Part shown: piece by piece, positions 15,921 to 24,122 of the stretch
How the letters are laid out: the number at the start of each line of letters is the position of its first letter
Numbering within the stretch: position 1 is the stretch's first letter
NCBI GenBank assembly: GCA_947598825.1
Contig: CANQFM010000028.1
Location: 1-37,452, forward strand
DNA: 37,452 nt
DNA from: an uncultured Eisenbergiella sp.
GTDB lineage: Bacteria > Bacillota > Clostridia > Lachnospirales > Lachnospiraceae
Direction of reading: 5' to 3'
Program-made: the position numbers and the translations under genes
The notes under the pieces: model-generated
What the model saw: the letters and a program-made list of their open reading frames with translations, nothing else
The model's database searches: none
Told to the model about the DNA's origin: nothing

Positions 15921-16808
15921 GTGATTGAGAACAAATCCATAGGTTCCAGAATTTTTGATAAATTCAATATTGTTTTGATGATATTCATAGGACTTCTGTC
16001 TCTTTACCCTCTCTGGTATGCACTTTGCCTGTCATTCTCTTCGCAGTATGCGGTTAACGCAGGGCTGGTTATGTTCTATCCGGTAGGTTTTAATCTGGAA
16101 TCATATAAAGTGATCATGTCGGATAGCGGGTTCTTCCAATCTTTCTGGATTTCAGTGGAAAGAACGTTTCTGGGTGTTGTGATCACAATGGTGATGCTGG
16201 TAATGATGGGGTATCCTCTTTCCAAAACAACCAGAGAATTCAGGATGAGAAATGTCCTTATGTGGTTGGTCATGTTCTGCATGTTGTTTAATGGCGGTAC
16301 GATACCCTGGTATATCGTAATGAAGAAGTACGGCTTGATCAATAGCATCTGGGGTCTTGTACTGGGCGGCGGTCTTCCGGTATTTAACCTGATTCTTCTG
16401 ATTAATTTCTTCAGGAGTCTTCCGGCCGAACTGGAAGAAGCGGCTATCATGGACGGAGGCAATCCGTGGCAGATTCTCTTTAGGATTGTTCTTCCCTGTG
16501 CAAAGCCGGTGCTTGCAACGGTTGTACTGTTTGTGGCGGTAGGCCACTGGAATGATTATTTCCAGGGACTGGTACTGGCAACGGAGGAGAAGTACTATCC
16601 ACTGCAGACTTATATCAAACAGTTTGTCGTGAACATTTCACAGACAACGGGATTGTCTGCCGAGCAGATATCGTCGATCAGTAATTTGAATAATAAATCA
16701 TTGAATGCAGCGAAAGTATTTATTTCCATGATTCCGATGCTGATTGTTTATCCGTTCCTTCAGAAGTATTTTGTAAATGGTATCATGCTTGGCTCAGTAA
16801 AGGGATAA
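15921..16808 (+). CDS. Sugar ABC transporter permease (LplC/MalG type)
   Basis: The second half of the transmembrane channel, 295 residues with about six membrane helices. Its N terminus (FDKFNIVLMIFIGLLSLYPLWYALCLSFSS) and the EAA loop LEEAAIMDGGNPWQILFRIVLPCAKPVLATV mark the LplC/YtcP group of carbohydrate permeases. It starts at GTG 15921 behind TAGGAGG that overlaps the stop of the first permease. It ends the operon; I see no clear U-tract terminator in the 184 bp before the mannosidase gene. Confidence 0.92.
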   Translation: MIENKSIGSRIFDKFNIVLMIFIGLLSLYPLWYALCLSFSSQYAVNAGLVMFYPVGFNLESYKVIMSDSGFFQSFWISVERTFLGVVITMVMLVMMGYPLSKTTREFRMRNVLMWLVMFCMLFNGGTIPWYIVMKKYGLINSIWGLVLGGGLPVFNLILLINFFRSLPAELEEAAIMDGGNPWQILFRIVLPCAKPVLATVVLFVAVGHWNDYFQGLVLATEEKYYPLQTYIKQFVVNISQTTGLSAEQISSISNLNNKSLNAAKVFISMIPMLIVYPFLQKYFVNGIMLGSVKG

Positions 16809-16925
16809 TAAAGGTTAAAAGATTGAACAAATATAGCAAAGTTTAATGTTGATGGACATTGGCCTCTTTCCTTGATGCTGACCGATTATCTTCTATTTGT
16901 CTTTGCAAAATCCCAGATGACAGGA

Positions 16926-16970
16926 TTGCAGATGCGGCCAGGGCATGGTATGATGAAGCTAGGGTGCCCT
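16926..16970 (+). promoter_or_regulatory. Promoter of the beta-mannosidase gene
   Basis: TTGCAG (16926-16931) and TATGAT (16949-16954) are 17 bp apart, with a predicted start near 16961 and a leader of about 32 nt. AGGGCA (16940-16945) and TGCCCT (16965-16970) form an inverted repeat that brackets the -10, a possible repressor site. Confidence 0.55.
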
Positions 16971-16992
16971 GTAGGGGCGGACAGGAGGGAAT

Positions 16993-19491
16993 ATGGTCAC
17001 TGCGAAATTACATGACAACTGGCAGATGCGCAGGGTGGGAGAGGCAGGCTTTCTGCCCGCCACAGTGCCCGGCAGCGTTTATAACGACCTGCTCATAAAC
17101 GGCAGGATGGAAGATCCCTATTACCGGGACAATGAGCTTGCGGCGCTGAAGGTGATGGACGATGATTTTGAGTACAGGACGGTTTTTGACGCGCCGGCAG
17201 GAGTCCTTTCCAGTGAGGAGGTTCTCTTGCGTTTCGACGGGATCGATACGGTGGCCGACATTTATCTGAACGGAGAATGGCTGGCCTATGTGGAAAATAT
17301 GCACCGGGTCTGGGAATTTCCGGTGAAAGCGCTTTTGCGGGAAACGGGGAATGAATTGCGCGTCGTCTTACATTCCCCTACAAAATTCATCAGGGAGGCC
17401 AACGAAAAGGATCCGATCCTGGGGACTACGGACGCCATGGAAGGATTTCCGCATCTGCGCAAAGCCCACTGTATGTTCGGCTGGGACTGGGGCCCTCGCC
17501 TTCCCGACGCGGGGATCTGGCGGGACGTGCAGCTTATCGCCTTTGATGACGCCCGGATCGACAGCGTTTACATTACGCAGCACCATGAAGCGGGGAAGGT
17601 GACGCTGACGCTGGACGTGGATGTAGATCGGATCTCCGAGGAGTTTCTGCGCCGGTTTGGAGAGGATGATGAAAGGCTGGAAGGGCTTTCCTTTTGCGTG
17701 AAAGTGACGGATCCGGATGGCGTCTGCAGGCAGTATGATCGTGACAGCGCCATGGCCGGTATCGGGATCGAACATCCGAAGCTGTGGTGGCCCAACGGCT
17801 ACGGGGCCCAGCCGCTGTATTGGGTGGAGGTGGAACTGCTTGGCAGAGACGCGGCAGCGGACGGGCAGTTTGTCGTTCTGGACAGATGGAAACGGCGGAT
17901 CGGCCTGCGCACCATGACCATAAGACGGGAGAAGGACGCCTACGGCGAATCCTTCTGCCACGAGGTCAACGGGGTGCGCGTGTTCGCCATGGGCGCGGAT
18001 TATATCCCGGAGGACAACATCCTTCCCAGGGTGACGCCGGAGCGCACCTATCACCTTTTGCTGCAGGCGAAGATGGCCCATCACAACTGCATCCGGGTCT
18101 GGGGCGGCGGCCATTACCCTTACGATGCGTTTTGGGACGCCTGCGACGAGCTGGGACTGATGGTATGGCAGGACTTCATGTTCGCCTGCGCGGTGTATAA
18201 CCTGACAGAAGAATTTGAGGAAAATATTACGGCGGAGTTCATCGACAATATTAAGAGGATCCGGCATCACGCTTCGCTGGGATTGTGGTGCGGCAATAAC
18301 GAAATGGAAATGTTCGTCCTGCAGGGCGACGGCTGGGTCAATAAGCCGGGCCAGAAGAGCGATTATGTGAAGATGTACGAATATATCCTGCCAAAGATCC
18401 TGAAAGAATACGATCCAAACACTTTCTACTGGCCCGCTTCCCCTTCTTCGGGCGGCGCCTTTGACGAGCCCAACGCAGAGAACCGGGGCGATGTGCATTA
18501 CTGGGATGTGTGGCATGGAAACAAGCCCATCACGGAGTATCGGAAATTTTATTTCCGCTATGTGTCGGAGTTCGGCTTCCAGTCCTTCCCGTCCTTAAAG
18601 ACCTGCGAAACATTTACGCTGCCGGAGGATCGGAACATCTTTTCCTATGTGATGGAAAAGCATCAGCGCAATTCTTCCGCCAACGGTAAGATCATGAACT
18701 ATATGGAACAGACCTTCCTGTACCCTACCAGCTTTGACGTAACGCTGTACGCGTCCCAGCTTTTGCAGGCGGAGGCCATCCGGTACGGCGTGGAGCATTT
18801 CAGAAGGAACAGGGGACGCTGCATGGGCGCTGTGGTCTGGCAGCTCAACGACTGCTGGCCCGTGGCCAGTTGGTCCTCCATTGACTATTACGGCAGATGG
18901 AAAGCCCTGCATTACTACGAAAAGAGATTTTTTGCGCCGATCCTTTTATCCTGCGCCGAAGAAGGGATATTGACCCAGGATACCAATCCCAACGCCCAGC
19001 CCTATGAAGTGAAAAAATCCATCCGTCTGAATGTGGCGAATGAAAGCCTTGCGGACGAGCGCCTGACAGTGAAGTGGGAGCTTCGCGACGCGATGGCGAA
19101 CATATTGCGGCAGGGGGAACGGGAAGTGGAGGCGCCGGCCCTGCGTTCCGTATGGCTGGAAAAGGAAGAAATGGCGGACGCGGACCTGTACGGCAATTAT
19201 GTGAGTTACGCCTGCTTTAAGGCAGGCGAATATCTGTCGGGCGGCACGGTGCTGTTTACCGCGCCCAAGCAGTTTCGGTTTGTAGATCCGAAGCTGTCCG
19301 TGCGGGTTGAGGGCGATGAGATCGTGGTATCCGCCCAGGCCTATGCCCGCAGTGTGGAGATCCTGAACGAAGAAGACGATATGCTGCTTTCGGACAACTA
19401 TTTCGATATGAACGCCGGACAGCGGCGGGTGAAGATCTTAAAGGGGAGGCCGGAAGGGCTCAGAGTACGCAGCGTGTACGATATCCGATAA
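16993..19491 (+). CDS. GH2 beta-mannosidase
   Basis: A retaining exo-beta-D-mannosidase that removes mannose from the non-reducing end of beta-mannosides such as manno-oligosaccharides or the N-glycan core. The 832 residues contain the GH2 jelly-roll sugar-binding domain (LRFDGIDTVADIYLNGEWLAYVENMHR), an Ig-like domain and the TIM barrel. The acid/base is Glu437 in WCGNNEM and the nucleophile Glu526 in VSEFGFQSFPS. FGWDWGPRLPDAGIWRDV and VWQLNDCWPVASWSSIDY are characteristic of beta-mannosidase rather than beta-galactosidase. There is no signal peptide, so it acts on imported sugars in the cytoplasm. ATG 16993 follows AGGAGGG. It has its own promoter and terminator, and its sequence is more GC-rich than the importer genes upstream. 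Confidence 0.93.
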   Translation: MVTAKLHDNWQMRRVGEAGFLPATVPGSVYNDLLINGRMEDPYYRDNELAALKVMDDDFEYRTVFDAPAGVLSSEEVLLRFDGIDTVADIYLNGEWLAYVENMHRVWEFPVKALLRETGNELRVVLHSPTKFIREANEKDPILGTTDAMEGFPHLRKAHCMFGWDWGPRLPDAGIWRDVQLIAFDDARIDSVYITQHHEAGKVTLTLDVDVDRISEEFLRRFGEDDERLEGLSFCVKVTDPDGVCRQYDRDSAMAGIGIEHPKLWWPNGYGAQPLYWVEVELLGRDAAADGQFVVLDRWKRRIGLRTMTIRREKDAYGESFCHEVNGVRVFAMGADYIPEDNILPRVTPERTYHLLLQAKMAHHNCIRVWGGGHYPYDAFWDACDELGLMVWQDFMFACAVYNLTEEFEENITAEFIDNIKRIRHHASLGLWCGNNEMEMFVLQGDGWVNKPGQKSDYVKMYEYILPKILKEYDPNTFYWPASPSSGGAFDEPNAENRGDVHYWDVWHGNKPITEYRKFYFRYVSEFGFQSFPSLKTCETFTLPEDRNIFSYVMEKHQRNSSANGKIMNYMEQTFLYPTSFDVTLYASQLLQAEAIRYGVEHFRRNRGRCMGAVVWQLNDCWPVASWSSIDYYGRWKALHYYEKRFFAPILLSCAEEGILTQDTNPNAQPYEVKKSIRLNVANESLADERLTVKWELRDAMANILRQGEREVEAPALRSVWLEKEEMADADLYGNYVSYACFKAGEYLSGGTVLFTAPKQFRFVDPKLSVRVEGDEIVVSAQAYARSVEILNEEDDMLLSDNYFDMNAGQRRVKILKGRPEGLRVRSVYDIR

Positions 19492-19539
19492 GACAGTCTT
19501 GTCTACGGGGGCGCGAGTATGCATATGCGAATTTTTGGA

Positions 19540-19570
19540 GGATGCCGCTGAAAGCGGCATCCGCTTTTTT
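19540..19570 (+). terminator. Strong intrinsic terminator after the beta-mannosidase gene
   Basis: GGATGCCGCT (19540-19549) pairs perfectly with AGCGGCATCC (19553-19562) around a GAA loop and is followed by GCTTTTTT. The 10-bp stem gives a textbook terminator, ending transcription about 50 nt after the gene and before the convergent response regulator. Confidence 0.95.
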
Positions 19571-19623
19571 GCCGCCGGATTTGAGGCTGAACATGGCAGT
19601 TTTTTGCTGGGAGCATCCATTCA

Positions 19624-21135
19624 CTATTCTTCTTGTTTAAGAGACAGCCGGTATTCGTTCGGTGTCATGCCCGTATATTTTTTAAAAACCTGGCTGAAAT
19701 AGCGCGGATTGCTGCGAAATCCCACCTGCTGCGCGATATCCTGAATATTATAATCTCGATAGGTGCGCATTAGCTTTCTGGCCAGTTCCATCCGCTGACG
19801 AGTCAAATAACTAGAAAAATGTTCGCCCTCTTCCAACAGGAACTGTTTGCTCAGATAACCGACGCTGATAAAAAACTGATTTTCCGCCAGCCATTTTAAG
19901 GAGAGCGTTTCTGAGTCCAAATGAGCTTCTACATAGCTTTTCACTCTGGGGATCAGCGTCGCTTTCTGAGGGGCTTCCCGTGCGATTTGGGAAGGAAGCT
20001 GGCCGGAAAGGAGGCTGGTCGCCATATTCCGTACTTCCTCCACGCTGCTGCTTCGAAAAAGCCGTTGCAGGGTATAATAGTCAAATTCCCGTTCGGAAAA
20101 GAGCGGAGAAGAGAATAAAAGCTGGATGCAAAGCAAAATGGCATTTTCTACATCTGTTATGGAATCGAAGGCTTCCTGCAAAAGACGGTCTGCCTTATAT
20201 TCAGAGGACATATTTTCCAACAGTCTTTTCCCGATCCCCATATCTGTTGCATACAGGGCGTTGGTGAACGGTTCGGGTTTCTGATTTTCATTGATGAGTA
20301 TGACCGTGCGGTAACGGGAGACTTTGTGTACGGTTTCGCGAAGCGCCGCGACAGCGTCGGGAAAAGTAAAAAACTGACATTCCAGTTCTACGGATTGGCT
20401 GGGATATTGCCGGCTCTGTATGAACTGCCGGAATATTTCCCTGACGCGGGGGGCGGAAACGGGATAAAGGAATACAAAGCTGTTCGTCACATAAAAGGCA
20501 GGCCAGAGGACCGTAAGGGCCTGCCTTTTCAGCAGGGAGAAGAAATCGGTCAGGAAATGTGAAAGGCATTCGGGTTCCAGAAAGGTGCAGACACATAAAG
20601 CGATATCGCCTTTGGGGAACCGGAATAGCTGGCTGTAGCGCCTGATGAGGTCCAAAGGAAAGTCCGCGTGCGAAAAGGCGTCGTGGAGAAAACATTTCTG
20701 GAGCGGCAGTTTCAGCCGCTCGACAAATGCTCTTTCCTGTTCGAGGAGGGATGTTTTGCGACGATTCAGTTCCGCCGTCATTTTATGCAGCGTGCTGATC
20801 AATTCTTCCTTGCGTACCGGTTTCAGATGATAATATCTGACTCCAAACTGCATGGCGGTCTGGGCAAAGGAAAAATCGTCATAGCCGGACAGGACGATGA
20901 AGTCAATATCGGCATCCAGCTTTTTGGCCTTTTCAATCAGTTCCAGACCATCTAAAATGGGCATTCTGATATCCGTGATCACAATATCCGGATAATCGTC
21001 ACAGATTCTATTAAAAGCATCCATTCCGTTTAAAGAAGTTCCGATCAGTTCCAGATCCAAATCCTTCCAGGGGATGATGGAGGACAGGGATTCCAAAACG
21101 ATGGGTTCATCATCTACCAGTAAGACTCTATACAT
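19624..21135 (-). CDS. YesN-type AraC-family response regulator
   Basis: A two-component response regulator. Its N-terminal receiver domain (MYRVLLVDDEP; phosphorylated Asp55 in IVITDIRMPILDG; HLKPVRKEEL) is joined through a variable middle region to a C-terminal AraC-type DNA-binding domain with two helix-turn-helix units (SLKWLAENQFFISVGYLSKQF and NIQDIAQQVGFRSNPRYFSQVFKKYTGMTPNEYR). About 503 residues is typical of YesN proteins, which activate carbohydrate-uptake genes. I start at ATG 21135, which follows AGGAGGG and overlaps the kinase stop by 8 nt; a slightly upstream start would add only three residues. The obvious target is the divergent operon starting at 23142. Confidence 0.93.
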   Translation of the reverse strand: MYRVLLVDDEPIVLESLSSIIPWKDLDLELIGTSLNGMDAFNRICDDYPDIVITDIRMPILDGLELIEKAKKLDADIDFIVLSGYDDFSFAQTAMQFGVRYYHLKPVRKEELISTLHKMTAELNRRKTSLLEQERAFVERLKLPLQKCFLHDAFSHADFPLDLIRRYSQLFRFPKGDIALCVCTFLEPECLSHFLTDFFSLLKRQALTVLWPAFYVTNSFVFLYPVSAPRVREIFRQFIQSRQYPSQSVELECQFFTFPDAVAALRETVHKVSRYRTVILINENQKPEPFTNALYATDMGIGKRLLENMSSEYKADRLLQEAFDSITDVENAILLCIQLLFSSPLFSEREFDYYTLQRLFRSSSVEEVRNMATSLLSGQLPSQIAREAPQKATLIPRVKSYVEAHLDSETLSLKWLAENQFFISVGYLSKQFLLEEGEHFSSYLTRQRMELARKLMRTYRDYNIQDIAQQVGFRSNPRYFSQVFKKYTGMTPNEYRLSLKQEE

Positions 21136-22882
21136 TTTCCACACCCTCCTTTGGAATGAAAAAATACACTACCGCATATGCGTTTTCATTGCAAAAATGC
21201 AGACGGCACTTTGGACCGTAAATCAGTTCCAGGCGTTCGTTGATGTTGTTTAAGCCGATCCCGTGGCCGGAAAGTGCGTCAGGAGAAGTTTCCCTTCGCT
21301 GCGCCAGACGCCGCTCCATATCTTCTTCAAAACTTGATCCTGTATTCGCGACGGAAATATAAGTGCCCGCTGGTTCAGGGCGGATGGAGAGGACGATCTC
21401 GCACGCCTCGCCTGTTTCTTCAATGCCGTGCTTAATGGCGTTTTCCACCAGAGGCTGGATGGACAGCTTGGGGATCAGGATATCCAGACAGGATTCTTCG
21501 CAGCGCCGCACGAACCGGATCCGGTCGCGGAAACGTATCTGCTGGATCTGAATGTAGCTGTCGAGATGATCCAGTTCCCGCCGGATCGAAACGGTGGGGG
21601 TGTCCCCCGATATAGAGGCGCGGAACAGGCTGGCGAGGGCATGAGCCATATCCGCGATGTCGGGCGCGCCGTGGGCCTCTGCCATCAGGTAAATGGAATC
21701 GAGTACATTATACAGAAAATGCGGATGGATCTGCTGTTCCAGATTACGGATGGAGGCATCCTTCAACAAAAGCTGCTTTCGGTAGTTTTCGTAGACCAGG
21801 CGGCGGTAATTTTCGACAGTCTGGTCAAAACGGCGGTGCAGGATGCCAATTTCATCATTCCGAAGGGAATAATCATAGGAAACGGGCAGAGGCTCCGGAG
21901 CGCCTGATTCAAAATGCTTCATCTTAGCCACCAGAACGCGGAAATGGGAGGTAAGCCGTCCAATGACCGCATATTCTATGGCGAGGACCAGAAGCGTGGT
22001 AAAAAGGAATATAGCGATAGCGGTCTGAAGCGCTGTGCGGATATGGGAAAACAGGTATTCATAATCTGAAAAATGCACATACCTCCAACCGGTGTAGGGC
22101 AGGCGGCCGGAAGTGATGAAATAGACGTTCCCTCCGGAGCGAAGAACCTCATATTCGGAAACGGACTGGTAGCCGCTGTTTTCCATTTCCGAAGGAAAGG
22201 GCTGAGGGAAATAAATACGGTCCGACGGCGTCTGCAGGATCAGATAGGCCGGACCCTGAACGCTGCCGGAGGCCTGCATGAGTTTCTCCATATCCACTTC
22301 CACAAACAGCGTGGCAAGCTTGTTCAGCTTCAGATAAGCTTTCTGGCGGATCTGCCTGGCGCAGACAGCCGCATTGTGATAACGCGTTCCCCCCTGCCAG
22401 ATCAGGCGCCCTCCAGCCTCATCCGATTGTTTCTCCAGCTCGGTAAAAGGGGCGCTCTCAAAATCCTGGGAAGAAAATCCCATGCGGACAGAGGTGTTGT
22501 CGGGCAGCCGGATCACGATGGAGACGATGCTCTGGCTGGAATTAAAAAAAGGATATAGACTGTCGTAGATCTGTCGTTTGCTTCTGGCGCGCTCCTCTAC
22601 ATCGTCGCTTTCAGAATAGAGGGTGAGGGCGCTTTGGATTTGTGCATTGTCCAGAAGGTAGTCGGTGGTGGTAGCAATTTCCTTTAACCCGGATTCCAAA
22701 TCGGAAACCAGATAATCCATGGTCATGGAGGTACGCACATACAGTTCCCGGTCATATTTCCGGATGATAAAGCGAAGGATTCCCATCCCGGTCAGGCTGA
22801 TCACCAGCAAGGCTGCCGTGAAAAGCAGGGCGAATTTGTTCGCCAGCTTCATATTATTGAAATGCCTTTTCAACACCTTCAA
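21128..22882 (-). CDS. YesM-type sensor histidine kinase
   Basis: A membrane sensor kinase paired with the response regulator that it overlaps. Two transmembrane helices (about 17-40 and 287-308) enclose an extracellular sensing domain of about 245 residues. A HAMP-like stretch and the His_kinase domain follow, with phospho-acceptor His388 in QIHPHFLYNVLDSI. The ATPase N-box is LVENAIKHG and a glycine box is GHGIGLNNINERL. The start is TTG at 22882 behind AGGAGGG; the next Met, at residue 11, lacks a ribosome site. YesM-type kinases in Bacillota usually respond to extracellular oligosaccharides or to their binding protein, which fits the adjacent sugar importer. Confidence 0.92.
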   Translation of the reverse strand: MKVLKRHFNNMKLANKFALLFTAALLVISLTGMGILRFIIRKYDRELYVRTSMTMDYLVSDLESGLKEIATTTDYLLDNAQIQSALTLYSESDDVEERARSKRQIYDSLYPFFNSSQSIVSIVIRLPDNTSVRMGFSSQDFESAPFTELEKQSDEAGGRLIWQGGTRYHNAAVCARQIRQKAYLKLNKLATLFVEVDMEKLMQASGSVQGPAYLILQTPSDRIYFPQPFPSEMENSGYQSVSEYEVLRSGGNVYFITSGRLPYTGWRYVHFSDYEYLFSHIRTALQTAIAIFLFTTLLVLAIEYAVIGRLTSHFRVLVAKMKHFESGAPEPLPVSYDYSLRNDEIGILHRRFDQTVENYRRLVYENYRKQLLLKDASIRNLEQQIHPHFLYNVLDSIYLMAEAHGAPDIADMAHALASLFRASISGDTPTVSIRRELDHLDSYIQIQQIRFRDRIRFVRRCEESCLDILIPKLSIQPLVENAIKHGIEETGEACEIVLSIRPEPAGTYISVANTGSSFEEDMERRLAQRRETSPDALSGHGIGLNNINERLELIYGPKCRLHFCNENAYAVVYFFIPKEGVENV

Positions 22883-22922
22883 ATGACGCCCTCCTTTTTG
22901 CGGTTAATTGATTTACCCTATA

Positions 22923-22951
22923 GTATTACATTTTCTCCTGATTCCTGTAAA
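22923..22951 (-). promoter_or_regulatory. Possible promoter of the two-component operon
   Basis: On the minus strand TTTACA (22951-22946) precedes TAATAC (22928-22923) by 17 bp, with a TG just before the -10 that would make it an extended -10 promoter. The -10 is a poor match, so the call is weak. Confidence 0.3.
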
Positions 22952-23013
22952 GTAAAATTAAGGATAGGGAGTGTTTAAAAATCAGCACTTTTGCGGAGTC
23001 AGGATTCAAAGGG

Positions 23014-23083
23014 TCAAAAAGCCTTTTTTTGAACTTCACAGTATCTTTTTTTGGATTTTCATTTGTAAAAAAGTCCGTATAAT
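23014..23083 (+). promoter_or_regulatory. Candidate control region of the GH105 operon
   Basis: A perfect TATAAT is at 23078-23083. The best -35 candidate is TTTTCA at 23056-23061 (16 bp), a poor match that suits an activator-dependent promoter. Upstream, TCAAAAA (23014-23020) and TTTTTGA (23026-23032) form an inverted repeat that could bind the adjacent AraC-type response regulator. This is positional inference only. Confidence 0.4.
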
Positions 23084-23141
23084 CAGAAATATCCGAGGGG
23101 GCAGGACAGAACGTCCGGTTGGAGGAGAGAAAGGAGGAACG

Positions 23142-24122
23142 ATGGGAATCAGGATCGGACTGGTGGGCTGTGGAGATATTGTCAGGCGTTATTACCTCCC
23201 GGCGTTGGCGCAGTTGCAGCGGGAGGGGAAGATCAGCCTGGCGGCCTGCTGCGATGTGGACGGACAAAAAGCCCAGGCAGCGGCGGGCATCGGTTTTGAA
23301 CGTGTGTATACAGATTGCCTGAAGATGCTGGAGGAGATCAGGCCGGACGGCGTTCTAATGGCGCTTCCGGTGGAAAAGACGGCGGAATGGGCCATGCGGG
23401 CCGCGCCTTATGGGATTCCGCTGATGCTCGAAAAGCCGCCGGCGTTGACCAAAGAGAGTGCGCTTTTGCTTGCGGAAACGCTGAAAAAGTACAGCGTTTT
23501 GCATCAGGTGGCCTTTAACCGGCATTTTATTCCCGTAGCGGTGGCACTGAAGGAAAAACTGAAGAAAGAGACCGTGCGCGACATACAGATCCAGATGTGC
23601 AGGATTAACCGCGTGGAACAGACTTTTTATACGACTGCGGTACACTGTATTGATTTGCTCCGTTTCCTGTCGGGTGGGTCATACGAACAGGTAGATTTTT
23701 CCTATCAGGATTTGCCAGAATACGGACCTCATGTGAGCAACTTTTATCTGCAGTGCCGGTTTTCCAACGGCGTGACGGGACAGATCGTGATTCTGGTGGA
23801 CAGCGGCATCATAAATGAAAGGGTAATGGTTTCCTGCAAAGGGACAACCTATTTCGCGGCGCTGCCCGTGTGGGAATGCAGCGATAGTCCGGGCGGGATC
23901 GTCATCTATCAGGGGGACAAAGTGGCAGATACCATGATTGGACCGGCGGTGGGAAATCCTTTATGCAATGCCGTTGCCAGCGGTTTTTATGGAGAAATTG
24001 CCCATTTCGTAAACGCTGTCGCCCGGCAGAGACAGCCCGAGGAGAGTATGGAGTCAGCAGTGGAACTGATCGAGATCGCGGAGGCGCTGCATAACAGGAG
24101 GGAGGTGTACCGGAATTGCTGA
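23142..24122 (+). CDS. Gfo/Idh/MocA-family oxidoreductase
   Basis: An NAD(P)-dependent sugar or polyol dehydrogenase-like protein. The N-terminal Rossmann domain begins GIRIGLVGCGDIVRRYYLPAL and carries the family EKP motif (LEKPP, 97-99); the C-terminal alpha/beta domain forms the substrate site. The 326 residues are slightly short for the family. ATG 23142 has AAGGAGG upstream; a longer open frame back to 22971 runs through the promoter and is not credible. It is the first gene of the seven-gene operon, and its stop overlaps the start of the GH105 gene. The substrate cannot be inferred beyond a carbohydrate related to the GH105 product. Confidence 0.88.
   Translation: MGIRIGLVGCGDIVRRYYLPALAQLQREGKISLAACCDVDGQKAQAAAGIGFERVYTDCLKMLEEIRPDGVLMALPVEKTAEWAMRAAPYGIPLMLEKPPALTKESALLLAETLKKYSVLHQVAFNRHFIPVAVALKEKLKKETVRDIQIQMCRINRVEQTFYTTAVHCIDLLRFLSGGSYEQVDFSYQDLPEYGPHVSNFYLQCRFSNGVTGQIVILVDSGIINERVMVSCKGTTYFAALPVWECSDSPGGIVIYQGDKVADTMIGPAVGNPLCNAVASGFYGEIAHFVNAVARQRQPEESMESAVELIEIAEALHNRREVYRNC

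Noticed and set aside
17368-18516. 382-residue ORF opposite the beta-mannosidase gene
   Set aside because: It is antisense to a catalytic GH2 domain with both active-site glutamates; no motif is seen in the antisense protein.
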